Source of the DNA: Conyzicola nivalis
Lineage (GTDB): Bacteria > Actinomycetota > Actinomycetes > Actinomycetales > Microbacteriaceae
Assembly: GCF_014639655.1 (NCBI RefSeq)
Contig: NZ_BMGB01000002.1
Coordinates: 124,001 to 188,000, forward strand
DNA length: 64,000 nucleotides
Direction of reading: 5' to 3'
Shown here: piece by piece, positions 18,401-28,221 of the stretch
How the letters are laid out: every line of letters starts with the position of its first letter
Numbering within the stretch: the stretch's first letter is position 1
Made by a program: the position numbers and the translations under genes
The notes under the pieces: model-generated
Database searches by the model: none
Seen by the model: only the letters and a program-made list of their open reading frames with translations
What the model was told of the DNA's origin: nothing

Positions 18401-19348
18401 TCAGATCTTGCGCAGCAACACGCTGTCGACCGCGTGGTCGGCGTTTTTGCGCAGCACGAGCGACGCTCGGGCCTTCGTGGGGAGGATGTTCTTCTCCAGG
18501 TTCGGTTCGTTGATGCTCGTCCAGATGCCCCTGGCACGAGCGCGCGCCTCGTCTTCGCTTAACGACGCGAAGCGGTGGAAGAAGCTGCGCGGGTTCGCGA
18601 ACGCGCCACGCTGCAGGCTGAGGAAACGCTCCTCGTACCAGGTGGCGATGTCGCTGGTGCGGGCGTCGACGTAGATCGTGAAGTCGAACAGGTCGCTCAC
18701 GGCCAGGCGGTGGCCGGGAGCGGCGGGCTGCAGCACGTTGAGACCCTCGACGATCAACACGTCCGGCTGGCGCACGACGATCTCGGCGTCGGGCACGATG
18801 TCATAGTGCAGGTGCGAATAGAACGGCGACCGCACCTCTGCCACCCCGCTCTTGACCTGGGTGACGAATCGCAGCAGCGCCCGGCGGTCGTACGACTCCG
18901 GGAAACCCTTGCGGTCCATGATGCCGCGGCGCTCGAGCTCGGCGTTCGGGTAGAGGAAGCCGTCGGTGGTAACCAGCTCGACCCGGGGAGTGTCGTCCCA
19001 GCGGGCCAGCAGTTCGCGCAGCAGGCGGGCCACGGTCGACTTGCCCACGGCGACCGAGCCCGCGACACCGATCACGAACGGGGTGCTGCTGGTGCTCGCG
19101 CCCAGGAATTCGGTGGTCTGGTGGTGCAGGTTGCGGGCACCGGAGACGTACAGGTTGAGCAGCCGGCTGAGCGGAACGAAAACCTCGCTGACCTCCTGCA
19201 TGTCGAGCACCTCGCCCAGGCCACGCAGCTGAACGATCTCGGTCTGGGTGAGCGGCAACCGGGTGTGCGGAGCCAGCGCCGCCCAGTCGTGGCGGTTGAT
19301 CTCCAGGAACGGGGAGAGGTGGCCGTTGGTGCCAGCGCGGTCAGTCAT
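18401..19348 (-). CDS. coaA: Pantothenate kinase, type I
   Basis: A 315-residue PanK-I that phosphorylates pantothenate, the first step of CoA synthesis. The Walker A is [17 protein letters not shown], followed by the typical [15 protein letters not shown], and [10 protein letters not shown] segments and the [12 protein letters not shown] motif. The ATG at 19348 ([13 protein letters not shown]) is preferred because a TAGGCT box lies 7 nt upstream; the frame is open to 19402. It is divergent from glmS and convergent with glmM. Confidence 0.95.
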   Translation of the reverse strand: MTDRAGTNGHLSPFLEINRHDWAALAPHTRLPLTQTEIVQLRGLGEVLDMQEVSEVFVPLSRLLNLYVSGARNLHHQTTEFLGASTSSTPFVIGVAGSVAVGKSTVARLLRELLARWDDTPRVELVTTDGFLYPNAELERRGIMDRKGFPESYDRRALLRFVTQVKSGVAEVRSPFYSHLHYDIVPDAEIVVRQPDVLIVEGLNVLQPAAPGHRLAVSDLFDFTIYVDARTSDIATWYEERFLSLQRGAFANPRSFFHRFASLSEDEARARARGIWTSINEPNLEKNILPTKARASLVLRKNADHAVDSVLLRKI

Positions 19349-19355
19349 CCTGTTC

Positions 19356-19361
19356 AGCCTA
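19356..19361 (-). promoter_or_regulatory. -10 box of leaderless coaA
   Basis: TAGGCT on the minus strand ends 7 nt before the coaA ATG. Confidence 0.5.
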
Positions 19362-19476
19362 TCGGGGGTGCGGATGCGGCCCTCGATCACGGCCATACCC
19401 ACGGTCCGTCACCCCCGGGCATGTCCGCCGACAACCCCGACGCTGCATCGGGTCCACCGGGCACGCGTAGATACCG

Positions 19477-19482
19477 TAAAAT
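19477..19482 (+). promoter_or_regulatory. -10 box of leaderless glmS
   Basis: TAAAAT ends 8 nt before the glmS ATG; there is no ribosome binding site in between. Confidence 0.5.
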
Positions 19483-19490
19483 CTTTGCTC

Positions 19491-21341
19491 ATGTGCGGAA
19501 TCGTGGGTTATGTCGGTGACAACAAGTCTCTTGAAGTGCTCCTGGGCGGGCTGAAGCGACTCGAATATCGGGGCTACGACTCCGCCGGGGTGGCGATCAT
19601 CGACCCGAGCGGTCACATCGACTCGCGCAAGAAGAGCGGCAAGCTGCAGATGCTCGTCGACGAGCTCGAGCAGCACCCGATCGGAAACGGCGCCACCGGA
19701 ATCGGCCACACCCGTTGGGCCACCCACGGCGGCCCGACCGACCGCAACGCCCACCCCCAGCTCGGCGACAACGGCAAGCTGGCGCTGATCCACAACGGGA
19801 TCATCGAGAACTTCTACGACCTCAAGCAGGACCTGCTCGCCAAGGGCGAGACCTTCACGAGCGACACCGACTCCGAGGTCGCGGCCATCCTCGTCGGCCA
19901 CGCCTACCAGGAGACCGGCAACCTGACCGAGGCCATGCGCGTCGTCGTCGACAAGCTGCACGGCGCCTTCACCCTGCTCGTGATGCACGAGGACGAGCCC
20001 GGCGTCGTCGTCGGCGCCCGCCGCAACTCGCCCCTCGTCATCGGACTCGGCGACGGCGAGAACTTCCTCGGATCCGACGTCGCGGCCTTCGTCGAGTTCA
20101 CGCGACGCGCCGTGGCGATCGGTCAGGACCAAATCGTTACACTCCGTACCGACTCGGTCGAGGTGACCGACTTCTTCGGCAACCCGGTCGAGACCGAGGA
20201 GTTCGAAATCGCTTGGGACGCCGCCGCCGCCGAGAAGGGCGGATGGTCGAGCTTCATGGCCAAGGAGATCAGCGAAGAGCCCGAGGCCGTCGCCAAGACG
20301 CTGCTCGGCCGCGTCGTCGACCACAAGGTCCGCCTGCCCGAGCTCGAGCCGCTCGGTGACGACGTTCTCGCGAACATCGACCGCATCGTCATCATCGCCT
20401 GCGGCACCGCCGCCTACGCCGGAATGCTCGGCAAGTACGCGATCGAGAAGTGGTCGCGAATCCCCGTCGACGTCGAGCTCTCGCACGAGTTCCGCTACCG
20501 CGACCCGATCCTGACCGAGCGCACGCTCGTCGTCTCGATCAGCCAGAGCGGCGAGACCATGGACACCCTGATGGCCGTCAAGTACGCAACCGCCGCCGGC
20601 GCCCGCGTGCTCTCGGTCTGCAACACGCAGGGCGCCACCATCCCGCGCGAATCGCACGCCGTCATCTACACGCACGCCGGCCCCGAGGTCGCGGTCGCCT
20701 CGACCAAGGCGTTCGTCGCCCAGGTCACCGCGCTCTACCTCCTCGGCCTGCACCTCGGCGAGGTGCGCGGCACGCTCACCGAAGAGCAGATCGCCGAGTA
20801 CTCCGACGAGCTCGTCGCGATCCCCGAGAAGATCGAAGAGGTGCTCGTCGCCTCGCAGTCGATCGGCCAGCTCGCGCACTGGATGACCGACACCCAGTCG
20901 GTGCTGTTCCTCGGCCGCAACGTCGGCTTCCCGGTGGCCCTCGAGGGCGCCCTCAAGCTCAAGGAGCTCGCCTACATCCACGCGGAAGGCTTCGCCGCCG
21001 GCGAGCTCAAGCACGGCCCGATCGCGCTCATCGAGCCCGGCCAGGTCGTCTTCGTGGTCGTGCCGAGCCCGCGCGACCCCGACTCGTTGCACCCCAAGGT
21101 CGTCTCCAACATCCAGGAGATCCGCGCCCGCGGTGCCCGCGTCATCGCGATCGCCGAGAAGGGCGACGCCGCCGTGCTGCCCTTCGCCGACGAGGTCATC
21201 CCGATCCCGCTCGCCGGTTCGCTGTTCGAGCCCCTGCTCGCCGTCGTGCCGCTGCACATCTTCGGCATGGAGCTCGCGGCCGCCAAGGGCCTCGACGTCG
21301 ACCAGCCGCGCAACCTCGCGAAGTCCGTCACGGTGGAGTAA
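19491..21341 (+). CDS. glmS: Glutamine-fructose-6-phosphate aminotransferase
   Basis: A 616-residue GlmS making glucosamine-6-phosphate from fructose-6-phosphate and glutamine. The ATG at 19491 places the nucleophile at Cys2 (MCGIVGYVGDNKSLEVLLGG). The glutaminase domain shows GHTRWATHGGPTDRNAHP; two SIS domains follow (IACGTAAYAGMLGKYAIE; FLGRNVGFPVALEGALKLKE), and the C-terminal lock reads PRNLAKSVTVE. No leader is visible, so a glmS ribozyme is not present. The gene feeds GlmM, encoded about 1.2 kb upstream. Confidence 0.97.
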   Translation: MCGIVGYVGDNKSLEVLLGGLKRLEYRGYDSAGVAIIDPSGHIDSRKKSGKLQMLVDELEQHPIGNGATGIGHTRWATHGGPTDRNAHPQLGDNGKLALIHNGIIENFYDLKQDLLAKGETFTSDTDSEVAAILVGHAYQETGNLTEAMRVVVDKLHGAFTLLVMHEDEPGVVVGARRNSPLVIGLGDGENFLGSDVAAFVEFTRRAVAIGQDQIVTLRTDSVEVTDFFGNPVETEEFEIAWDAAAAEKGGWSSFMAKEISEEPEAVAKTLLGRVVDHKVRLPELEPLGDDVLANIDRIVIIACGTAAYAGMLGKYAIEKWSRIPVDVELSHEFRYRDPILTERTLVVSISQSGETMDTLMAVKYATAAGARVLSVCNTQGATIPRESHAVIYTHAGPEVAVASTKAFVAQVTALYLLGLHLGEVRGTLTEEQIAEYSDELVAIPEKIEEVLVASQSIGQLAHWMTDTQSVLFLGRNVGFPVALEGALKLKELAYIHAEGFAAGELKHGPIALIEPGQVVFVVVPSPRDPDSLHPKVVSNIQEIRARGARVIAIAEKGDAAVLPFADEVIPIPLAGSLFEPLLAVVPLHIFGMELAAAKGLDVDQPRNLAKSVTVE

Positions 21342-21345
21342 CGAA

Positions 21346-21714
21346 GTGATCGTCGGCATCGGCGTCGACGTGGTCGACCTCGCCAGGTTCGAGCGCGCCC
21401 TCAGCCGCACGCCGGCGCTCAAGGCGCGGCTCTTCGCCGACGTCGAGCTGGTCAGTGGCGAGCGCGTGCTCGCCCTGCGCTCGCTCGCCGGCCGTTTCGC
21501 CGCGAAGGAGGCGCTCATCAAGGCGCTCGGTGAATCCACCGGCATCAGGTGGCATCACATGCGCGTGGTCTCCGACGCACACGGCAATCCGTCGTTCGAG
21601 CTTTCGGATGCCGCGGCTACCGTCGCGCGCAACCGCGGTGTCACCTCGGTGCACCTGTCGATGAGCCACGACGCGGGAGTCGCCGTCGCCTACGTGATCG
21701 CCGAGGGGGAGTAG
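21346..21714 (+). CDS. acpS: Holo-[acyl-carrier-protein] synthase
   Basis: A 122-residue AcpS that transfers 4'-phosphopantetheine from CoA to ACP. The Mg-binding motif GIGVDVVDLARFERAL is at residues 4-19, and the second motif RFAAKEALIKALG lies near residues 49-61. The GTG start at 21346 is 4 bp after glmS. The stop overlaps the alr GTG by one base. Its partner substrate pathway gene coaA is close by. Confidence 0.95.
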   Translation: MIVGIGVDVVDLARFERALSRTPALKARLFADVELVSGERVLALRSLAGRFAAKEALIKALGESTGIRWHHMRVVSDAHGNPSFELSDAAATVARNRGVTSVHLSMSHDAGVAVAYVIAEGE

Positions 21715-22811
21715 TGGCCGCCCTGCGCGAGGCCCGCATCGACCTCGGGGCGATCAGCCGCAACGTCGAGACCGTCCGCCGTGCGGTCGACGGCGCCGAC
21801 GTGATGGTCGTGGTGAAGGCCAACGGCTACGGCCACGGCGCCGTCGAGAGCGCGCGTGCCGCGGTCGAGGGCGGTGCCGCCGCGCTCGGCGTCGTCGAGA
21901 TCGACGAGGCCCTCGCCCTGCGCGCCGCCGGAATCGACGCCCCCCTGCTCGCCTGGCTGCACGGCAGCGACGCCGACTTCGCCTCCGCGACCGCCGCCGG
22001 GGTCGAGATCGGGGTCAACCACCTCGAGCAATTGGAGCGTGTCGCCGCGTCATCTGGAACCGCGGTCGTGCACCTCAAGGTCGATTCGGGCCTCGGGCGC
22101 AACGGCGCGAGCGAGGCCGACTGCGCTGCCCTCTTCCAGGCGGCGGCCCGCCACGAGGGGGCGGGGCGCATCCGGGTGCGCGGATTCTTCAGCCACCTCG
22201 CGAACGCGGGCGAGAGTGCGGATGCCGCGCAGGTGCGGCGATTCACGGCGATGCTCGAACAGGCGGTCGCCGCCGGTCTCGACCCCGAGGTCGTGCACCT
22301 CGCCGCGAGCGCCGGTGCCCTGCGACTGCCGGGCGCACGGTTCGGGCTCGTCCGGGTCGGCGTCGCCGCCTACGGGCTGTCGCCGTTCGACGACGCGTCG
22401 AGCGCCGACCTGGGCCTCACCCCTGCGATGGAGCTCAGCGCCGAGATCGTGTCGGTCAAGCGGGTCGCGGCGGGCAGCGGCGTCTCGTACGGGCACGACT
22501 ACGTCACGGCGGGCGAGTCCACCCTCGCGCTCGTGCCCATCGGCTACGCCGACGGGGTGCCGAGGCACGCCTCGGGCGCCGGACCCGTGTCGATCAAAGG
22601 GCGACGGTTCACGATCAGCGGCCGTGTGGCCATGGACCAGTTCGTGGTCGACGTCGGCGACCACCCCGTGCGCGTGGGCGACCGCGCCGTGCTGTTCGGC
22701 GATCCAGCCACCGGTGTGCCGAGCGCGAGCGACTGGGCGGAAGCCGCGTCCACCATCAACTATGAGATCGTGACCCGCATCGGCGGCCGGGTGAGCCGCA
22801 GGTACGTCTGA
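21714..22811 (+). CDS. alr: Alanine racemase
   Basis: A 365-residue PLP enzyme producing D-Ala for peptidoglycan. The PLP lysine is in VVVKANGYGHGAVESAR (about residues 32-48); further marks are HLKVDSGLGRNG, FSHLANAGE and the second catalytic region GVSYGHDYVTAGES with Tyr. The GTG at 21714 gives the standard ARIDLGAISRNV start; the open frame upstream overlaps acpS and is spurious. It overlaps tsaE by one base. Confidence 0.96.
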   Translation: MAALREARIDLGAISRNVETVRRAVDGADVMVVVKANGYGHGAVESARAAVEGGAAALGVVEIDEALALRAAGIDAPLLAWLHGSDADFASATAAGVEIGVNHLEQLERVAASSGTAVVHLKVDSGLGRNGASEADCAALFQAAARHEGAGRIRVRGFFSHLANAGESADAAQVRRFTAMLEQAVAAGLDPEVVHLAASAGALRLPGARFGLVRVGVAAYGLSPFDDASSADLGLTPAMELSAEIVSVKRVAAGSGVSYGHDYVTAGESTLALVPIGYADGVPRHASGAGPVSIKGRRFTISGRVAMDQFVVDVGDHPVRVGDRAVLFGDPATGVPSASDWAEAASTINYEIVTRIGGRVSRRYV

Positions 22812-23290
22812 TGCTGCTCACGATCGCCACCCCCGAGGAGATGGGCGCGCTCGGTGCGCTGCTCGCCGCCCAGGTGCGCGCCGGCGACCTCGTCACGCTG
22901 AACGGCGAACTCGGCGCGGGCAAGACCACGCTCACGCGCGGGCTCGGGGCGGCGCTCGGCGTGCGCGGCGCGGTGACGAGCCCCACCTTCGTTCTCGCCC
23001 GCACGCATCCGCGCGCCGACGGGGCGCCGCTCGTGCACGTCGACGCCTACCGGCTCTCGAGCGCCATCGAACTCGATGACCTCGACATCGACTTCCCGGC
23101 GTCGATCGTGGTGGTCGAGTGGGGTGAAGGCCTGCTCGACGGCATCACCGACGAGTGGCTGCAGCTCGACATCGTGCGGCCCGTCGGCGGAGTCGTGAGC
23201 GACGACGGGGTCGAGGCACGCACCGTCACCGTCACCGGGCACGGGTCGCGGTGGGCCGACCTCGGCTGGCTCGACGGCTTCGGCGCCTAG
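22811..23290 (+). CDS. tsaE: tRNA t6A biosynthesis ATPase TsaE
   Basis: A 159-residue P-loop ATPase. Walker A is NGELGAGKTTLTRGL, followed by the family SPTFVLARTHP and HVDAYRLSS segments and VVVEWGEGLLD. TsaE works with TsaB and TsaD to make N6-threonylcarbamoyladenosine at position 37 of ANN-decoding tRNAs. Its partners lie in the next 2.2 kb. The start overlaps the alr stop by one base. Confidence 0.95.
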   Translation: MLLTIATPEEMGALGALLAAQVRAGDLVTLNGELGAGKTTLTRGLGAALGVRGAVTSPTFVLARTHPRADGAPLVHVDAYRLSSAIELDDLDIDFPASIVVVEWGEGLLDGITDEWLQLDIVRPVGGVVSDDGVEARTVTVTGHGSRWADLGWLDGFGA

Positions 23291-23325
23291 CGGGCAGACG
23301 GGCGGCACGCCTCGGCAACCCCGCC

Positions 23326-23331
23326 TAGGCT
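23326..23331 (+). promoter_or_regulatory. -10 box of leaderless tsaB
   Basis: TAGGCT ends 6 nt before the GTG of tsaB. It suggests an internal promoter between tsaE and tsaB. Confidence 0.55.
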
Positions 23332-23337
23332 TGTGGG

Positions 23338-23955
23338 GTGCTGCTCGCGATCGATACCTCCGCCGGAACCAGCGTCGCCGTCGTCGACCGTGACGCCGGT
23401 GTGCTCGCCGAACGCTCGTCGCCCGACACCCGCGGCCACGCCGAGGTCGTCGGCCGGTTCATCCGCGAATGCCTCGACTCCTCGGGCGTCGCCGTAACCG
23501 CCCTGTCCGGTGTCGCGGTCGGCATGGGGCCAGGGCCGTTCACCGGACTGCGCGTCGGTATCGCGGCCGCGCGCGCCTTCGCCTTCGGGGCGGGCAAGCC
23601 CGTCGTGCCGGTCGTCAGCCACGACGCCATCGCCTTCGGGCTGGTCGAACCCACGCTGATAGTGACGGATGCGCGCCGCCGCGAAATCTACTGGAGCGCC
23701 TACGCGGGCAGCGACGAGGTCGGCCTGCCGATCCGCGCCCACGGTCCGGCCCTGTGCAAGCCCGCCGACCTGGCCGACGTCGTGCCGGGGTTCGCCGGGT
23801 ACAGCCGCCTCGACGCCGTCACCGTCTCCGCAGCATCCGTGGGCCTTCTCGCCGAGAGCCTGTACCTGCACAAGCGCCCGTTCGCCGGCGACGAGGCCCT
23901 CTATCTGCGCTCGCCCGACGTCACTATGAGCGCCGGCCCGAAGCGGGTGAGCTGA
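23338..23955 (+). CDS. tsaB: tRNA t6A biosynthesis protein TsaB
   Basis: A 205-residue ASKHA-fold protein starting LLAIDTSAGTSVAVVDRDAG with the GMGPGPFTGLRVGIAAARAF motif. TsaB lacks the metal site of TsaD and acts as its scaffold. The GTG start at 23338 sits 6 nt from a TAGGCT box, so the transcript is probably leaderless. The stop overlaps rimI by one base. Confidence 0.94.
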   Translation: MLLAIDTSAGTSVAVVDRDAGVLAERSSPDTRGHAEVVGRFIRECLDSSGVAVTALSGVAVGMGPGPFTGLRVGIAAARAFAFGAGKPVVPVVSHDAIAFGLVEPTLIVTDARRREIYWSAYAGSDEVGLPIRAHGPALCKPADLADVVPGFAGYSRLDAVTVSAASVGLLAESLYLHKRPFAGDEALYLRSPDVTMSAGPKRVS

Positions 23956-24442
23956 TGGCCTGGCAGCTGCGCTCCGCCACCCCCGACGACCTCGACGCGA
24001 TCATGGCCATCGAGCACGCGGTCTTCCCGAGCGACGCGTGGTCGCGCGAGTCGATGCTCGCCGAGCTCTCCAACAGGCACACCCACTACCTCGTGGCGTT
24101 CGACCTGGCGACGCCCGACGAGTTCGTCGCCTACGCCGGACTGCTCGCCCCGCGCGGGGCGACCCAGGCCGACATCCAGTCGGTCGCCGTCGTCGAGACC
24201 GCCCGGCGTCGCGGACTCGCCCGCACCCTCGTGCAGACGCTCATCGCCGAGGCGCGCGACCGCGGAGCCCGTGAGGTCTTCCTCGAGGTGCGCGTCGACA
24301 ACCCCAACGCCCAGAGTCTCTACGACTCGCTCGGCTTCGAAAGGATCGCGGTGCGCAAGGGCTACTACCAGCCGGACAACGTCGACGGGGCAGTGATGCG
24401 CCTCGAGATCCCCGAACCCAAGACCCGGCCGGCGGTGGGACA

Positions 24443-24446
<4 letters not shown>
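23955..24446 (+). CDS. rimI: Ribosomal protein S18-alanine N-acetyltransferase RimI
   Basis: A 163-residue GNAT acetyltransferase. The acetyl-CoA loop reads [19 protein letters not shown], followed by [20 protein letters not shown], typical for RimI. It is expected to acetylate the N-terminus of S18 or similar substrates. Its place between tsaB and tsaD is a conserved arrangement. It overlaps tsaB by 1 bp and tsaD by 4 bp. Confidence 0.92.
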
Positions 24447-25498
<1,052 letters not shown>

Positions 25499-25564
25499 TT
25501 GACGCGTGAATGCCGCGGTGGGAGCATGGCTGCCACCGGCACACGCAGGTAGAGGAGAAGCACC

Positions 25565-25906
25565 ATGACCGATCCGACCGTTCCGGAGCCCGCGCCGTAC
25601 TCGCAGCCGATCCCGCCGCTCGGCGGCACCGACGCCCCGACGCCCACTCTGTCGATCATCTCGATGATCCTCGGCATCCTCGGGCTGCTGATCGGCATCG
25701 TCGGCGGCGGCCTGCTGTTCTCGGTCGGCGGCGTCGTGCTCGGTCACCTGGGCCAGCGCAAAGAACCCGCCGCGAAGGGCTTCTGGCTCACCGGCCTCAT
25801 CACCGGCTACGTGGGCATCCTGCTCAACGTCGTCGTGATCGTCGTGTGGATCATCTTCTTCATCACCGTCGCCGCGACCGGAGACAACTTCTACTACGGC
25901 GGCTGA
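25565..25906 (+). CDS. DUF4190 small membrane protein (first of a pair)
   Basis: A 113-residue protein: a Pro-rich cytoplasmic N-terminus (about residues 1-28), then two hydrophobic segments (TLSIISMILGILGLLIGIVG; GLITGYVGILLNVVVIVVWI). Between them is the VLGHLGQRKEPAAKGFWLTG motif typical of DUF4190. The function of the family is unknown. The ATG follows AGAGGAGAAGCACC. It is closely related to the next gene, from which it is separated by 51 bp. Confidence 0.85.
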   Translation: MTDPTVPEPAPYSQPIPPLGGTDAPTPTLSIISMILGILGLLIGIVGGGLLFSVGGVVLGHLGQRKEPAAKGFWLTGLITGYVGILLNVVVIVVWIIFFITVAATGDNFYYGG

Positions 25907-25957
25907 CGCGATAGGGGCTCTGGGTAGACTGGGGCCTCACCTGTGAGGAGCAATCAA

Positions 25958-26407
25958 ATGACCAATGCAGACGACCAGACCACCCCGCCGGTCCCCCCGG
26001 TCCCGCCCGCGTCGACGACACCGCCCGCCGCGAGCCCCTACGCTCCGTCGGCAGACGCCGCACCGGCCTATTCGGCCGCGCCGCCCACCTACACCCCGGG
26101 CGCCCCGCAGAACCCGTACGCCCCCGGCGTCGTCGGCCCGCCGCGCGGTCTCTCGGTCACCTCGATGGTGCTCGGCATCGTCGGCATCCTGTTCGGCGGA
26201 TTCGGCCTGCTCATCTCGATCGCCGCCGTCATCACGGGCCACATGGGCCAGCGCCGCCAGCCCTACGCGAAGCCGTTCTGGCTCACCGGCCTCATCACCG
26301 GCTACATCGGAATCCTGCTCGGCCTCATCGTGTCGGCGTTCATCATCTTCGCCATCATCCTCGCCGCGACGAGCGGCGACAGCGGCGGCTACTACTACGA
26401 CAGCTAG
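25958..26407 (+). CDS. DUF4190 small membrane protein (second of a pair)
   Basis: A 149-residue protein with a Pro/Ala/Tyr-rich N-terminus (about residues 1-65) and the DUF4190 core: SVTSMVLGIVGILFGGFGLL, ITGHMGQRRQPYAKPFWLTG and GLITGYIGILLGLIVSAFII. I chose ATG 25958 over GTG 25943 because GTGAGGAG lies 8 nt upstream. A TAGACT box at about 25925 could be its own promoter. The shared loop motif shows that it arose by tandem duplication with the preceding gene. The stop overlaps the end of the convergent methyltransferase gene. Confidence 0.85.
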   Translation: MTNADDQTTPPVPPVPPASTTPPAASPYAPSADAAPAYSAAPPTYTPGAPQNPYAPGVVGPPRGLSVTSMVLGIVGILFGGFGLLISIAAVITGHMGQRRQPYAKPFWLTGLITGYIGILLGLIVSAFIIFAIILAATSGDSGGYYYDS

Positions 26408-27579
26408 ACCCGCTGGGCCAACAGCGCCACCCGCTTCCCCGCCACCCGCGTGAGGAAGAGGGTGGCTTTGTCGTTTCCCTTGAGCGACAGCTTGGCGCGG
26501 AACTGCGCCGGATCGATGTCGACACCGCGCTTCTTGATCTCGAGCGTGCCGATGCCGAGCGTCTGCAGGCGCTTCTTGATCGCCCGTTCGTCGAGGGGAA
26601 GCGTCTCGGTGATGCGGAATCCGACGGCGAACGGCGTCTCCACCGCCGCGTCGGTGCTCAGGTAGGCGATCTGATCGCTGATCATTCGGGCGTCGATGCC
26701 TCGCGCGAGGTCGCCGATGAGGCGCGCCCTGATCACCGCCCCGTCGGGCTCGTAGAGGTATTCGCCCAGTTCGCCGAGCTCGACGTCGGGGCTGTCGGCC
26801 GGGGCGGTGAGTTCGGCGGTGCCGTGGTCGCCGATCACCAGGGCCGAGCGGCCGACGCCGGGACGCGCGGCGGCGCCGAACCACACGCCGAGCTCCACCA
26901 CGTCGCGGTCCACCGACACCCACTGCGCCTCGACCCCCGCGGGAATCAGGTCGCGGTCGATGCCGGGCCCGAGCTTGACACCCGTAGGCAGTCGCTCGCC
27001 GATCGCAAAAGCGAAATCGAGCGAGGGCGACCAGTCGGCGGGATCCGCGAGGCGCCGGGCGTCGTTGCGCCGGGCGGGATCGAGGTAGACGCCCTCGAAC
27101 CCGTCGAGATCGACAGCCGTGGCATCCGCGTGTTCGATCGTCGCGTTGCCGAACGGTGCCAGGTTGTAGGCGGCGATCGCCGCGGTGACCTCGTCGCGTT
27201 CGACGCCGGTCACCCGGATGTCGATCGCCGCGAGGGCGAGGGCGTCAGCGCCGATTCCGCAGCCCAGGTCGGCGACGCGCGTCACGCCGGCGTCGCGGAA
27301 CCGGCCGGCGTGCAGCGCGGCGACCTTCAGCCGGGTGGCCTGCTCGAGACCCGCCTCGGTGAACAGCATCCGCTCGGCGAACGGCCCGAACTTGGCGACC
27401 GCGCGCGCCCGCAGCTTCGACTGGCTGAGCACGGCCGCGACGAGACCGGGGGAGTGCCCCGCCTTGCGCAGTGTCGCGACGGTGCGCACCACATCGGCCT
27501 GGGAGTCGAACGGCGGCAGCGAGTCGAGCAGCCCGAGCCCCTCGGTCGACATCAGCTCGCGAAACTCGGTGGCGTCCAT
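26404..27579 (-). CDS. Class I SAM-dependent methyltransferase with THUMP-like domain
   Basis: A 391-residue protein. Residues about 1-90 are helical, and the SAM site motif I is VADLGCGIGADALALAAIDI (about 102-121), with a following acidic loop VTGVERDEV and a DPARRNDARR motif resembling motif IV. The C-terminal 75 residues (GTLEIKKRGVDIDPAQFRAK) match the THUMP-like domain of actinobacterial methyltransferases. RNA is the likely substrate but this is not shown. It is encoded alone on the minus strand, convergent with the DUF4190 pair by a 4 bp overlap. Confidence 0.85.
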   Translation of the reverse strand: MDATEFRELMSTEGLGLLDSLPPFDSQADVVRTVATLRKAGHSPGLVAAVLSQSKLRARAVAKFGPFAERMLFTEAGLEQATRLKVAALHAGRFRDAGVTRVADLGCGIGADALALAAIDIRVTGVERDEVTAAIAAYNLAPFGNATIEHADATAVDLDGFEGVYLDPARRNDARRLADPADWSPSLDFAFAIGERLPTGVKLGPGIDRDLIPAGVEAQWVSVDRDVVELGVWFGAAARPGVGRSALVIGDHGTAELTAPADSPDVELGELGEYLYEPDGAVIRARLIGDLARGIDARMISDQIAYLSTDAAVETPFAVGFRITETLPLDERAIKKRLQTLGIGTLEIKKRGVDIDPAQFRAKLSLKGNDKATLFLTRVAGKRVALLAQRV

Positions 27580-27614
27580 GGCCCCATTCTCCCAGCCCCT
27601 CGCGCGTGCCCAGA

Positions 27615-27702
27615 CCTGCCAAATGAAGGAGAAACCGGTGTCGAGTCACACATCGGCGCGGATGCGCGGCCCTACGGTGCGAAATCTCCTTCATTTGGCA
27701 GG
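27615..27702. repeat. Family C palindromic element, copy C1
   Basis: An 88 bp element bounded by perfect 18 bp inverted repeats (CCTGCCAAATGAAGGAGA and its complement). The interior contains CGAGTCACAC and GCGCGGATGCGCGGCC. Related copies are at 48325, 49384 and 57056. It lies between the methyltransferase start and the groES promoter. Confidence 0.9.
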
Positions 27703-27728
27703 CGGGAGAGGGGCGGATGTTTCGGCGA

Positions 27729-27755
27729 TTGGCACTCGGATTGATCGAGTGCCAG
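27729..27755 (+). promoter_or_regulatory. CIRCE operator 1 upstream of groES
   Basis: TTGGCACTC-N9-GAGTGCCAG matches the CIRCE consensus (TTAGCACTC-N9-GAGTGCTAA), the binding site of the heat-shock repressor HrcA. It overlaps the putative -35 TTGATC at 27741-27746. Confidence 0.88.
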
Positions 27756-27770
27756 CATCCGACGTATAGT
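27741..27770 (+). promoter_or_regulatory. groES promoter
   Basis: TTGATC (27741-27746) and TATAGT (27765-27770) are separated by 18 bp. The -35 lies in the first CIRCE and transcription would begin inside the second, which fits repression by HrcA. Confidence 0.75.
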
Positions 27771-27774
27771 TGCT

Positions 27775-27801
27775 TTGGCACTCTCACATCGAAAGTGCCA
27801 A
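27775..27801 (+). promoter_or_regulatory. CIRCE operator 2 upstream of groES
   Basis: TTGGCACTC-N9-AAGTGCCAA lies just downstream of the -10 box and 30 bp before the groES start. It has one mismatch between its arms. Confidence 0.88.
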
Positions 27802-27830
27802 CCCAAGAATTTAGAAAGAAGAGGTCAACT

Positions 27831-28127
27831 GTGTCGGTCTCCATCAAGCCGCTCGAGGATCGCATCGTGATCAAGCAGGTCGAAGCAGAAACGACGACCG
27901 CCTCCGGGCTCGTCATTCCTGACACCGCCAAGGAAAAGCCCCAGGAGGGCGAAGTTGTCGCCGTCGGCCCCGGCCGCATCGACGACAACGGCAACCGCAT
28001 CCCCCTCGACATCGCCGTCGGCGACAAGGTCATCTACTCCAAGTACGGCGGAACCGAGGTGAAGTACGGCGGAGAAGACCTCCTCGTGCTCTCCGCTCGC
28101 GACGTGCTCGCGGTCGTCGTCCGCTAG
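27831..28127 (+). CDS. groES: Co-chaperonin GroES
   Basis: A 98-residue GroES, starting [19 protein letters not shown], with the mobile loop (about residues 17-33, [18 protein letters not shown]) and the C-terminal [20 protein letters not shown]. It caps the GroEL chamber. The GTG at 27831 follows AAAGAAGAGG and fits the family N-terminus. It is controlled by two CIRCE sites, so HrcA is the likely repressor. No groEL follows; a strong terminator comes 30 bp after the stop. Confidence 0.97.
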   Translation: MSVSIKPLEDRIVIKQVEAETTTASGLVIPDTAKEKPQEGEVVAVGPGRIDDNGNRIPLDIAVGDKVIYSKYGGTEVKYGGEDLLVLSARDVLAVVVR

Positions 28128-28157
28128 TCAGCGAACACAGGCAACACCAGTACTACC

Positions 28158-28192
28158 CGGAACGCCCGGTGGCCCAGCCACCGGGCGTTCCG
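28158..28192 (+). terminator. Intrinsic terminator of groES
   Basis: A perfect 15 bp stem (CGGAACGCCCGGTGG) with a CCCAG loop is followed by TCGTT. It closes groES as a single-gene transcript. Confidence 0.85.
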
Positions 28193-28208
28193 TCGTTCCA
28201 CGCGCCGA

Positions 28209-28214
28209 TAGGGT
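28209..28214 (+). promoter_or_regulatory. -10 box of leaderless rarD
   Basis: TAGGGT ends 7 nt before GTG 28222, which favours that start over the GTG at 28213 inside the box. Confidence 0.4.
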
Positions 28215-28221
28215 GGACGAC

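Noticed and set aside
19376-19490. Possible glmS ribozyme or riboswitch upstream of glmS
   Set aside because: The -10 box is 8 nt from the start codon, leaving no leader; no ribozyme core seen.
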